This document shows positions 7,823 to 15,609 of a DNA stretch of 64,000 bases, one piece after another. Location: assembly GCA_019636535.1 (NCBI GenBank), contig JAHBXK010000007.1, positions 62,001 through 126,000 of the forward strand. Direction: 5' to 3'. This DNA comes from Phycisphaeraceae bacterium. GTDB lineage: Bacteria > Planctomycetota > Phycisphaerae > Phycisphaerales > UBA1924. The first letter of the stretch is position 1; each line of letters opens with the position of its first letter. A program made the translations under genes and the position numbers. The notes under the pieces are model-generated. The model had not been told where the DNA came from. It did not search any database and saw only the letters and a list, made by a program, of their open reading frames with translations.

Positions 7823-10456
7823 TTGGCACTGCATTCGCGCACAGACATGGCCCCCAACGAGGCTGAGCGGCCCACCGATCGCAATGCCGCACGGGCACCC
7901 AAACGAGACTTCCATCGAGCGCTCGCGGACCTGACCGAGGCACAGCGCAGCGCGGTTGAGCACATCGACGGACCCTTGCTGGTGCTTGCCGGTCCGGGCA
8001 GCGGCAAGACACGCGTGATCGCACGGCGGATCGCGCACCTGATCTCGTGCGGCATCCCGGCATGGCAGATCCTGGCGCTGACATTCACGAACAAGGCCGC
8101 AGCCGAGATGCGCGAGCGCGTGGACAATTTCTTCGGCACCGGACACGACGGCGGTTCTGGCGGCTCGGTCGCTTCGCGCGCGACGCGCGGATTGACGATC
8201 ACGACGTTCCACTCACTGTGCGCACGCCTGGTTCGGAAGCACGCCGACATCGCCAAGGCGTCGCTGGGCGGTCTGACTCCCACTTTCACGATCTACGACA
8301 CCGCCGACCAGACGGCGCTCGTCAAGCGAGCGATCGAGGAACTGAACTTCTCGAGCACGAACTGGCCCGCTCGAAGCGTGTTGAGCCGGATCAGCAACCT
8401 GAAGAACGAACTCACGGACGCGGAGGCGTTCGAGAAGCGAGCCGGAGATTTTTCCGACCGCATGGTGGCGCGGATCTTCACGGCTTATCAGCGCCTGCTG
8501 CGCGCCGCAAACGCCGTGGACTTTGACGATCTGCTTCTGCTGACCGAGCGGATGCTCCGAGAGAACCCCGTTGTGCGGACATCGTGCCGCGAACGATGGC
8601 GCTACCTGCTGATCGACGAGTATCAGGACACAAACCTGGCACAGTTCCAGATCGCGTCGCTGTTGTGCGGCGGAACGCTGAAGGACGAAGTCTCGGCTGT
8701 TCCGAACATCTGCGTGGTGGGCGACCCCGACCAGTCGATCTACGGGTGGCGTGGGGCGGACATCTCGAACATCCTGGACTTCGAGCAGACCTATCCCGGC
8801 GCACGCGCGATCCCGCTGGGTGAGAACTTCCGATCCACGGCGAAGATCATCGCGTGCGCGGATGCACTGATCCGGAACAACGTCCGGCGCAAGCACAAGC
8901 CGTTGCACACGGCGAACCCGCCGGGTGAATCCGTGGAAGTGACCCTGTGCAGGGATGAACATCACGAGGCCCGCTTGGCAGTCGAGTGGCTGCGAAAGCT
9001 CCGCGAAGAGTCCGGAGAAGTCTCGGCGTGGAAGGACTGCGCGGTGTTCTATCGCGCCAACGCCCTGTCTCGCGTGGTGGAGGACGAGTTTCGATCGTCC
9101 GGAGTGCCGTACACGGTTGCGCGTGGGACGGCGTTCTACCAGCGCGAAGAAGTCAGGCACGCACTGGCCTACCTGCGCGTGGTCGCCAATCCGGCGGACG
9201 ATGTCTCGCTCGAGCGGATCGTGAACACACCAGCGAGAGGAATCGGCGACGCCACGCTGGAAAAACTCCGGGCGTGGGACCCGCGCTCACCGCTGTTCGA
9301 TCTGTTGCGCAACGGGCCGGGCGCGTTGGGATTGCCCGCTCGCACGGCGAACGCGGTGAGGAACTTCGTTCAGACCTTGGACGGATGGCGCGGCGAGTTC
9401 GGGAACGCCCAGGAGCAGCCGCTGCTCGCCGGATCGCTCGCCGGGGAGAGTCTCGCCGATCTGGTCGAACGGGTGGTGCGAGAGAGCGGACTGGAAGCGA
9501 TGTACAAGGCAGGACGCACGGAGTCGGACGAAGATCGACTCGAGAACCTGGCGGAGTTGATCACGAGCGCCCGAGAGTTTGAGGACGGGTTCGTTGCGGA
9601 GGAAGACCCCGCGGCGGAGTTGGTGGTGGAATCGGAGCCAACGGCCGAGGCGATGCAAGCGGATGATCCATTCGGGTTTGCCGAGCAGGCTGAGGCCTTC
9701 GCCGAGGAGCAATCCGGCGGCGAGGATCAGGCTGAACCGAACGGTGCAGCGGCGGTGCGTGCGGCTTCGAAGCCGTCGGTGTTGGAGTTGCTCCGCGCGT
9801 ATCTGGAACGCGTGACGCTGGTGAGCGACGCGGACACCGTGGACCCGGACCAGGGAGCGGTCACGCTGATGACCCTGCACGCGGCCAAGGGACTCGAATT
9901 CGATGCGGTGGCCATGATCGGCCTGGAGGAGGGAACCCTGCCGCACTCGCGGGGATTGGAGAGCGAGGCGGACCTTGAAGAGGAACGGCGGCTGTGCTTC
10001 GTGGGAATCACCCGTGCGCGTAAGCGCCTGCATCTGACGAGCGCTCGGTACCGCACGTTCCGAGGGGTGCCTGAGCGGACCGTGCCGAGCCGGTTCATCG
10101 AAGAACTGCCCGGCGAGCACGTGCGGATGCTCGATCGATCGGACTTTGCCGAGGCGGGCTGGGACGAAGGTGCGGGCGCTTCTGATCGGGCGTCGGAACC
10201 CGTCTGGGGGCGATCGAGTTACGACGCGATGCGCGACGCCGCCTCGTCGCGAGCGTCAAGCGATGTGAACGCCAAACATATGAGCGGAGCGGGAGGATTG
10301 AGAGCAGGCACGACCGTGCGGCATCCGCAGTTCGGCTTGGGCAAGGTGCTTTCGGTGACGCGGGGTTCGGGGGCTCGGGCGCAGATCCAGTTCCGCGATG
10401 CGGGCACGAAGACGCTCGTGCTCGAGTACGCGCGGCTGGAGATCATTCAGCGCTAG
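7823..10456 (+). CDS. pcrA: ATP-dependent DNA helicase PcrA/UvrD
   Basis: This is an 877-residue superfamily 1A 3'-5' helicase for repair and replication-conflict resolution. Visible motifs are the Q-motif region LTEAQRSAV, Walker A AGPGSGKT (56-63), motif Ia TFTNKAA, motif II LIDEYQDTN (about 262-270), motif III GDPDQSIYGWRGAD, motif IV GENFRST, motif V TLHAAKGLEFD (about 684) and motif VI GITRARKRL. The C-terminus has a Tudor-like module (HPQFGLGKVLSV, about 835-877) as in PcrA, known there to contact RNA polymerase. An acidic Glu/Ala/Pro-rich insertion of about 60 residues (roughly 590-650) interrupts domain 2 before LRAYLERVTLVSD. The start is TTG. The 3' end overlaps the convergent protease gene by 14 bases. 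Confidence 0.92.
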   Translation: MALHSRTDMAPNEAERPTDRNAARAPKRDFHRALADLTEAQRSAVEHIDGPLLVLAGPGSGKTRVIARRIAHLISCGIPAWQILALTFTNKAAAEMRERVDNFFGTGHDGGSGGSVASRATRGLTITTFHSLCARLVRKHADIAKASLGGLTPTFTIYDTADQTALVKRAIEELNFSSTNWPARSVLSRISNLKNELTDAEAFEKRAGDFSDRMVARIFTAYQRLLRAANAVDFDDLLLLTERMLRENPVVRTSCRERWRYLLIDEYQDTNLAQFQIASLLCGGTLKDEVSAVPNICVVGDPDQSIYGWRGADISNILDFEQTYPGARAIPLGENFRSTAKIIACADALIRNNVRRKHKPLHTANPPGESVEVTLCRDEHHEARLAVEWLRKLREESGEVSAWKDCAVFYRANALSRVVEDEFRSSGVPYTVARGTAFYQREEVRHALAYLRVVANPADDVSLERIVNTPARGIGDATLEKLRAWDPRSPLFDLLRNGPGALGLPARTANAVRNFVQTLDGWRGEFGNAQEQPLLAGSLAGESLADLVERVVRESGLEAMYKAGRTESDEDRLENLAELITSAREFEDGFVAEEDPAAELVVESEPTAEAMQADDPFGFAEQAEAFAEEQSGGEDQAEPNGAAAVRAASKPSVLELLRAYLERVTLVSDADTVDPDQGAVTLMTLHAAKGLEFDAVAMIGLEEGTLPHSRGLESEADLEEERRLCFVGITRARKRLHLTSARYRTFRGVPERTVPSRFIEELPGEHVRMLDRSDFAEAGWDEGAGASDRASEPVWGRSSYDAMRDAASSRASSDVNAKHMSGAGGLRAGTTVRHPQFGLGKVLSVTRGSGARAQIQFRDAGTKTLVLEYARLEIIQR

Positions 10457-11357
10457 CGGAGATGGCTGTTCTCCGCCGCCGGCGAACCACCACCCCGCCG
10501 AAAGCCGCGGGAAGAACGATCGCGCCCACGAGCCACAGCGATAAGCCGGCGCGCGGCCCTTGCACGCTCGACGCGACAGGTCGACTCGGATCGATGATGG
10601 GCATGATCCAGTTTCGCAGCTGCGCGGCGTTGAGCGCGTACGCCGAGTTGCCCCAGCGCGAAGCGCCCCAGCCCGTGACGCTCACCGCGACGCCCGCGAG
10701 GCGAAGGCCGCCGTCGGAGTCGACAACGAACATCCCGCCGCCGGAGTCGTTCACGGCGAAGATCGACTCGTGCGGAACCGCGATCGGACTGGCCGGGTTC
10801 GTGAAACTGATCGCCAGCAGGAACCCAGCCGACTCGATGATGTTGGCGCCCCAGGTCTCGCGACGTACGCCGCTCCATGTGTAGCCGTCGGCGAGTTCGT
10901 CACCGGCAACCGCGCCGTATCCGGCGATCACACACAGATTGCCGGAAGCAATGAGATCGGCATCGGCAAGCTCGTGCCAACCCGGCATGGGTTGAACGGT
11001 GCGAACGAGCATCAGATCGTAACTGGGATGCTGGACGATCTCGGCTGCAACGTAGTGCTCACCGCGGATGGTGATCGAACCGTTGACAAGACCGCCAACG
11101 TGCTTGGCGGTAATGAACCAGTGCTCGGCAATGGGCACTGCGCTCGATCCGTTCCAACGCCCGACCCAGCCGTGCTCCGGACGCGTCATTTCGTCGCGAT
11201 TGGCCGAGACGACAGCGAGCGCCGGCGCGGCCGAGCAGCAGAGACTCAGACCGAGCGACAAGACCGGTGCCCAGAGCGCCCCACAGTGGCGACGAGCACG
11301 CAGCGGGCGAGTAAGCAGACCCCTGAACGCATGGCCGGATGAACGCACGGCGGGCAT
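10443..11357 (-). CDS. Secreted trypsin-like serine protease with C-terminal membrane anchor
   Basis: This 304-residue protein has an N-terminal signal peptide (basic start, then L-W-A-P-V-L-S-L-G-L-S-L) and a chymotrypsin-fold domain. The catalytic triad is recognisable in order: His in FITAKHVG, Asp in SYDLMLV and Ser in NDSGGGMF (the usual GDSGG with Asn for Gly). The C-terminus has a single hydrophobic segment (LWLVGAIVLPAAFGGVVV) followed by RRRRR, so it is probably anchored with the protease domain outside the cytoplasm. The ATG at 11357 follows AGGGAGAT; an upstream in-frame ATG lacks a ribosome site. It lies 210 bases downstream of infC on the same strand. The substrate is unknown. 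Confidence 0.8.
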   Translation of the reverse strand: MPAVRSSGHAFRGLLTRPLRARRHCGALWAPVLSLGLSLCCSAAPALAVVSANRDEMTRPEHGWVGRWNGSSAVPIAEHWFITAKHVGGLVNGSITIRGEHYVAAEIVQHPSYDLMLVRTVQPMPGWHELADADLIASGNLCVIAGYGAVAGDELADGYTWSGVRRETWGANIIESAGFLLAISFTNPASPIAVPHESIFAVNDSGGGMFVVDSDGGLRLAGVAVSVTGWGASRWGNSAYALNAAQLRNWIMPIIDPSRPVASSVQGPRAGLSLWLVGAIVLPAAFGGVVVRRRRRTAISASAE

Positions 11358-11567
11358 GGACGATCTCCCTCTCGACCGCATACCGGAGCCGGACGCCCCG
11401 ACATGCGCACGATGGAGATCGACGGCCGGCTGCTTCGGGTTGATCTGCGCAGGCTCACCACCGCTTCGGGTGGGCGGCACAATCGGCGTAGACGCTCCGA
11501 ACACACGGTCCGATAGCCCGGCTAAGGTGCGGCACTCCGTGATCGCACGGTCAAGCGAACGAGCGGC

Positions 11568-12314
11568 TCAATCCTCGTCATCTTCGGCGTCAGCGTCGCC
11601 CTCTGCTTCGGCTGCCGCAGCCGCGGCCGCCTCGGCTTCGGCGAGTGCCTTCTTGGCGGCCTCTTCCTGTGCCTTCAGTGCCTGTTCCTCGGTGATGCCC
11701 TTCTTCGCGGCCTCTTCCTTGGCGAGTTTGCGCTTGATGGCCTCGATCTTCACCTTGTCAGGGGCGAGCATCATCGTGGCCTGCTTGCCCATGAGACGAG
11801 CGGCCATCTCAACCTTGGATATATCGGAGAGGTTCTCGACGATCTCGCGAAGGCGCTGCAGGCCCAGTTCGCGGTGGGCGATCTCGCGCCCGCGGTATCG
11901 CTGGGCAAAGAGAACCTTGTGACCGGCCATGAGGAATCTGCGGGCCTGCTCGACGCGGATCATCACGTCGTGCGGATCGATCTTGACGCTCCGGCCGAGC
12001 CGAACTTCCTTCATCTCGTTCGACTTCGAGGCAGCGCGGCTCTTGTGTTCCTTCTTGGAGAGTTCGTACTTGTACTTCCCGTAGTCCATGATCTTGCACA
12101 CGGGAGGGCGAGCATCGGGAGAAATCTCCACCAGGTCGAGCCCGAGTTCGTCCGCGCGTCGCAGCGCGTCCGAAGTCTCGATCACGCCGATCGGCTCATT
12201 GTCCGGGCCGACGACGCGGATCGGACTGATCCGGATCATGTGGTTAATGCGCGTGCGGCGGACCTGGTCGCGTCCATCGCGGAAGCCGGGGCGGGTCTGG
12301 GGGGGCGGGGTGAT
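11568..12314 (-). CDS. infC: Translation initiation factor IF-3, probable AUC start
   Basis: This is IF-3, which binds the 30S subunit and enforces initiator tRNA and start codon selection. The N-domain holds LVEISPDARPPVCKIMDYGK and the C-domain KPHD-like KIDPHDVMIR and HRELG. The conserved N-terminal RRTRINHMIR lies upstream of the only nearby ATG (12239), which would delete it. The better start is ATC at 12314, eight bases after AGGAG (12327-12323), giving 248 residues. IF-3 genes elsewhere are known to use AUU or other rare starts for autoregulation. The C-terminus has an unusual 50-residue Ala/Glu/Asp-rich tail. rpmI and rplT, usually adjacent, are not here. Confidence 0.92.
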   Translation of the reverse strand: MTPPPQTRPGFRDGRDQVRRTRINHMIRISPIRVVGPDNEPIGVIETSDALRRADELGLDLVEISPDARPPVCKIMDYGKYKYELSKKEHKSRAASKSNEMKEVRLGRSVKIDPHDVMIRVEQARRFLMAGHKVLFAQRYRGREIAHRELGLQRLREIVENLSDISKVEMAARLMGKQATMMLAPDKVKIEAIKRKLAKEEAAKKGITEEQALKAQEEAAKKALAEAEAAAAAAAEAEGDADAEDDED

Positions 12315-12791
12315 GGTCAAAACTCCTGGAAGGAAACTCGGATCGAACCGTCGAGCAACCCGCGCGACGGCCGCACGATCCTCGGGATCAACGTTTCTGA
12401 CAACTGCGACCGACTCCGACGATCGCCGCTCGGCACGGCATCGATCACACCGTGGCCGCGCAACAAGACTCGGTCCGTCCGGCTGCTGATTCGTATTGGA
12501 GACCGGCGGCGACTCATCGCCCCGCACCGAATGGCGCGGCGGAGACGGGGTGCTCTATCCAAACCATCATCACCCGGTGTTCGCCCGATCAATTCGATTC
12601 CCGATGCCGCGGGGGGCACATTGCTCCCCGATGAAGCCATCGATTGTCCCAAGCCTAACACACGCTGACCGGCCGGGCAAGCCTGCCGGACCTATCGTGT
12701 TTTTGGGCCGGTTTGCACAAGCTACCCGGTTTCTGCCCGATCGTCCGTCCCCCACGTCCACATCCGGACATTGCTCCAATGGAGTACAGCC
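12315..12791. other. Divergent intergenic region between infC and elbB
   Basis: These 477 bases are open in the infC frame as far as 12527, but the translated stretch is Arg/Pro/Ser-rich with no resemblance to IF-3, so it is read as an untranslated leader. The infC Shine-Dalgarno AGGAG lies at 12323-12327 and that of elbB, GGAG, at 12781-12784. No convincing promoter, terminator or structured RNA was recognised. Confidence 0.45.
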
Positions 12792-13496
12792 ATGAACACC
12801 GTCGCCAACACGGGCACGCCCTTCGCTCCCCGGCGCATCGCCGTCATCCTCTCGGGGTGCGGTGTCTATGACGGCTCAGAAATCCACGAGGCCGTGGCGG
12901 TGCTCTATCACCTATCGGTGTACGGCGCAACGGCCAAGTGCTTTGCACCCGACAAACCCCAGATGCACGTTGTCAACCACCTGACCGGCAAGCCCGCAAG
13001 TGACGAATCACGCAATGTTCTCGTCGAGTCGGCGCGTATCGCACGAGGGGACATTCAGCCGCTGAGCGAACTTCGCGCTGAGGACTTCGATGCGGTCGTG
13101 CTGCCCGGCGGGTTCGGCGCGGCAAAGAACCTCTGCGACTTTGCGACCAAGGGGTCCGACATGCACGTCGATCCCCAGATCGAGGGCGTTCTGCGAGCAT
13201 TTCACGCGGCAAGAAAGCCGATCGGGGCGTGCTGCATCGCGCCGGTGATCCCGGCCAGGGTGTTCGCAAACTCGGCGGTGGGCGTGACGATCGGGAACGA
13301 TACCCAAACAGCCCAAGCAATCGAATCGTGGGGGGCGCGGCATCTGGATCGCCCCGTCACGCAGATGGCGCTCGACACCGACAACCGCGTCGTGACCGCC
13401 CCGGCGTACATGTACGGCGACGCCCCGATCCGACACGTCTTCGAGGGGATCGGCCGAATGATCGAAACCATACTGACCCAAACTCAGATCAACTGA
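12792..13496 (+). CDS. elbB: Glyoxalase-like protein ElbB (DJ-1/PfpI superfamily)
   Basis: This 234-residue member of the class I glutamine amidotransferase-like fold has the ElbB signatures SGCGVYDGSEIHEAV at the N-terminus, VVLPGGFGAAKNLCDFA mid-protein and the nucleophile-elbow cysteine in GACCIAP (about residue 145). E. coli ElbB has glyoxalase activity and was linked to isoprenoid production; the physiological role is uncertain. The length matches the family (about 220). The ATG at 12792 has GGAG seven bases upstream. It is divergent from infC. Confidence 0.9.
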   Translation: MNTVANTGTPFAPRRIAVILSGCGVYDGSEIHEAVAVLYHLSVYGATAKCFAPDKPQMHVVNHLTGKPASDESRNVLVESARIARGDIQPLSELRAEDFDAVVLPGGFGAAKNLCDFATKGSDMHVDPQIEGVLRAFHAARKPIGACCIAPVIPARVFANSAVGVTIGNDTQTAQAIESWGARHLDRPVTQMALDTDNRVVTAPAYMYGDAPIRHVFEGIGRMIETILTQTQIN

Positions 13497-13675
13497 TCCG
13501 CTTTTCTATTGTCGATTCCGGCACCCGCCCGTGGGAAACCCGCAAAGGCGGGCGATGTGGTGGCAATCACCAATCGCAGGGTGCTCGCCTATCCTTCATG
13601 TTCGATCTGACAGCAAACGCCCTCCATGCCGCTCGGGCGAGTTCTGAGCGGTGTCGGGCGGTCTTTGGAGACCCC

Positions 13676-14617
13676 ATGGCGAACCAGCACGCTCTGGATA
13701 TGGTGATCGGTACCGGCGAGGCGCAGCGGAATGCGAAAGTGGCCGAGCAACACAACGTTGTGGCGAAGAAGGCCCTCGAGGCCGGAGATCGCGAGACGGC
13801 GATCGTGGAGTTCCGCAAAGCAGTCGCGGCCGACCCGACGTTCCCGGGCGTGCTCTTTCACTTGGCCTTTCAGTTGGACCTGGCTGGTGAGGAAGACGAA
13901 GCGATCGAGATGTACGAGCGGTGCTGCGAGATCCCGCCCGCGCCGCTGAACGCCCTGATCAATCTCGCCGTGCTGTACGAGGATCGCGGCGATCTCGTTC
14001 GTGCCGAGCGGTGCCTGCGACAGGTGCTCGAGACGCGCCCGAACCACGAGCGCGCCAAGTTGTTCATGAAGGACGTCCTGGCCAGCAAGGGAATGGTCAT
14101 CGACGATGACGGCGAGAAGGACCGGACGAAGCGGTCGGCCATGCTGGACGTGCCCGTTACGGACTTCGAACTCTCAGTGCGTGCCCGAACCTGCCTGAAG
14201 AAGATGAACATCCGCACGCTGGGCGACCTGCTGAGGACGACCGAGGCCGAACTGCTCAGTTACAAGAACTTCGGCGAATCGAGCCTCGTCGAGATCAAGC
14301 AGATGCTCTCGACCAAAGGACTGCGTCTGGGACAGGGCTCGGAAGACGCCTATCGCGCCAGCCGTCGTCGGATGCTCGACACGCTCAAGGGTAGCGGCAA
14401 GGAAGTGGCGCTCGAGAAGCCTGTCAGCGAGATGAACCTGTCGGTGCGAGCCCGCAAGGCGTTGCAGTTGCTGAACATTCAGACCTTGGGCGACCTGATG
14501 AGCCACACCGAGGCGGAACTGATGGGCGTCAAGAATTTCGGCGCGACGTCGTTGAACGAGGTCAAAGAGAAACTCGTCGAATTTGGTCTGGCGCTGCGAA
14601 CGCTCGACGATGAGTGA
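13676..14617 (+). CDS. TPR protein with two RNA polymerase alpha-CTD modules
   Basis: This 313-residue protein joins TPR-like repeats (about 25-135) to two tandem copies of the helix-hairpin-helix alpha C-terminal domain of RNA polymerase (about 160-218 and 248-308). Each copy has the family pattern L-S-V-R-A-R, then G-D-L, then T-E-A-E-L, K-N-F-G and S-L-x-E-x-K. Against E. coli alpha-CTD, known for binding UP-element DNA and activators, Arg265, Gly296, Ser299 and Glu302 equivalents are kept in both copies, while the Asn268 and Lys298 equivalents differ. A DNA- or regulator-binding adaptor is plausible but unproven. The ATG at 13676 has GGAG five bases upstream; an ATG at 13598 would add 26 residues. 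Confidence 0.8.
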   Translation: MANQHALDMVIGTGEAQRNAKVAEQHNVVAKKALEAGDRETAIVEFRKAVAADPTFPGVLFHLAFQLDLAGEEDEAIEMYERCCEIPPAPLNALINLAVLYEDRGDLVRAERCLRQVLETRPNHERAKLFMKDVLASKGMVIDDDGEKDRTKRSAMLDVPVTDFELSVRARTCLKKMNIRTLGDLLRTTEAELLSYKNFGESSLVEIKQMLSTKGLRLGQGSEDAYRASRRRMLDTLKGSGKEVALEKPVSEMNLSVRARKALQLLNIQTLGDLMSHTEAELMGVKNFGATSLNEVKEKLVEFGLALRTLDDE

Positions 14618-14673
14618 TCGTCGTGCGCGAGCGCCGACGATTGGTCGCCTACAAAGTGTGATTTCTACCCCCC

Positions 14674-14697
14674 AAAGGCCGCGATCGTGCGGCCTTT
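14674..14697 (+). terminator. Hairpin terminator after the TPR/alpha-CTD gene
   Basis: A perfect 9-bp stem AAAGGCCGC (14674-14682) pairs with GCGGCCTTT (14689-14697) across a 6-base loop, 57 bases after the stop codon. The T-run is inside the stem and no longer tract follows, so efficiency is uncertain. Confidence 0.6.
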
Positions 14698-14794
14698 CGT
14701 GCGTGCACGCCGAATGTATGCTTGTGCGAGGACGCCCGATTCCGCCGGGCCGCCGGCCCGGTCGGGTGGTCGGCACGCGTGACGGGGAAGGCCC

Positions 14795-15019
14795 ATGGCC
14801 CACCCGCGACGGCAGACGTTGGCCGCGTTGCTTCTGCTGGCGGTCATTCTCTGGGGGCTGGCGGTGTGGGTCTGGCTGGAGCCGGCAGCCGACGGGTGGG
14901 TCGTGTGGCACCGGGTCGGGACGGTCGTGGCCGGGGCGGTTCTGACCATTTATCTGTTTCTGGAAGGAACCCGTCCGTCAGGGCCCTCGGGAGGCTCGGA
15001 GGCGTCTTCGTCGCGTTGA
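14795..15019 (+). CDS. Small two-helix membrane protein
   Basis: This 74-residue reading frame encodes two clear hydrophobic helices (about 9-28 and 40-57) separated by a short polar loop, with a basic N-terminus and a Ser/Gly-rich tail. GGGG lies seven bases before the ATG. No family is recognised. It is tail-to-tail with the BFD-like gene, 11 bases apart. Its reality rests on hydrophobic periodicity and the start context only. Confidence 0.5.
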   Translation: MAHPRRQTLAALLLLAVILWGLAVWVWLEPAADGWVVWHRVGTVVAGAVLTIYLFLEGTRPSGPSGGSEASSSR

Positions 15020-15030
15020 GGGCCCGTCCA

Positions 15031-15354
15031 TCAGGCGGCCGAACCGGACCCGGGCGGTACGGGGGCGTCGGCCCCGGACTCATGCAGCACCTGCTGGTCA
15101 CGCTCGCCGGTCTCGTGAAAGCTCAGGCGGGCCTGAACATACCGCTCCGGGGAGATCTTGAGGTCGGGCTCGAGACCCTGCCGGTGCTGGGCGTGGAGGT
15201 GCTTCAAAAAGGGCACACACCATTGGCAGCCTGTGCCTGCGCCGAGGCACTCGCTGATGAGTGATGCAACGGGCGGATGCTCACGCCTGAGATACGAGCG
15301 GACCTTGCGGAGCGAGACCCGGAAGCACAGGCAAACATGGTCGTCGGGATCCAA
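15031..15354 (-). CDS. BFD-like [2Fe-2S] protein with TTG start
   Basis: This 107-residue protein has four cysteines spaced Cys8-x-Cys10 and Cys43-x-x-Cys46, matching the BFD-like [2Fe-2S]-binding domain of bacterioferritin-associated ferredoxin and of nitrite reductase/NifU linkers. The start is a TTG at 15354 with GGAG six bases upstream (CGGAGCCACGC before TTG). Upstream GTG options lack a good ribosome site and would begin with composition-biased sequence. The roughly 50 residues beyond the cluster domain are not recognised. The likely role is electron transfer or iron release, but no bacterioferritin gene is nearby, so the partner is unknown. Confidence 0.7.
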   Translation of the reverse strand: MDPDDHVCLCFRVSLRKVRSYLRREHPPVASLISECLGAGTGCQWCVPFLKHLHAQHRQGLEPDLKISPERYVQARLSFHETGERDQQVLHESGADAPVPPGSGSAA

Positions 15355-15609
15355 GCGTGGCTCCGTTCGTGGCACTCTAGACCCGAGCAACGGAGAATGG
15401 CAGCCCCGACACTCCGCGGAGAGTACAGGCTCGGGTGAATTCTGCACCCCCCGGACCGGGGCGGTCGATAGGATCACCGTTGTGGCGATCGTGCGCGCAC
15501 GCAAGCTCTGGTGCCAACGACTCTCGCCGATGAGTGCCGTCGTAACGAGGCGATCAGCGTGCGTGGACCGACTCGCGGTCGGGGCATCGCCGAATGGCGG
15601 GAGGTGTGG

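Noticed and set aside
12315-12527. An N-terminal extension of infC
   Set aside because: The frame is open but its sequence is Arg/Ser-rich and unlike IF-3, and the Shine-Dalgarno and conserved start favour ATC at 12314.
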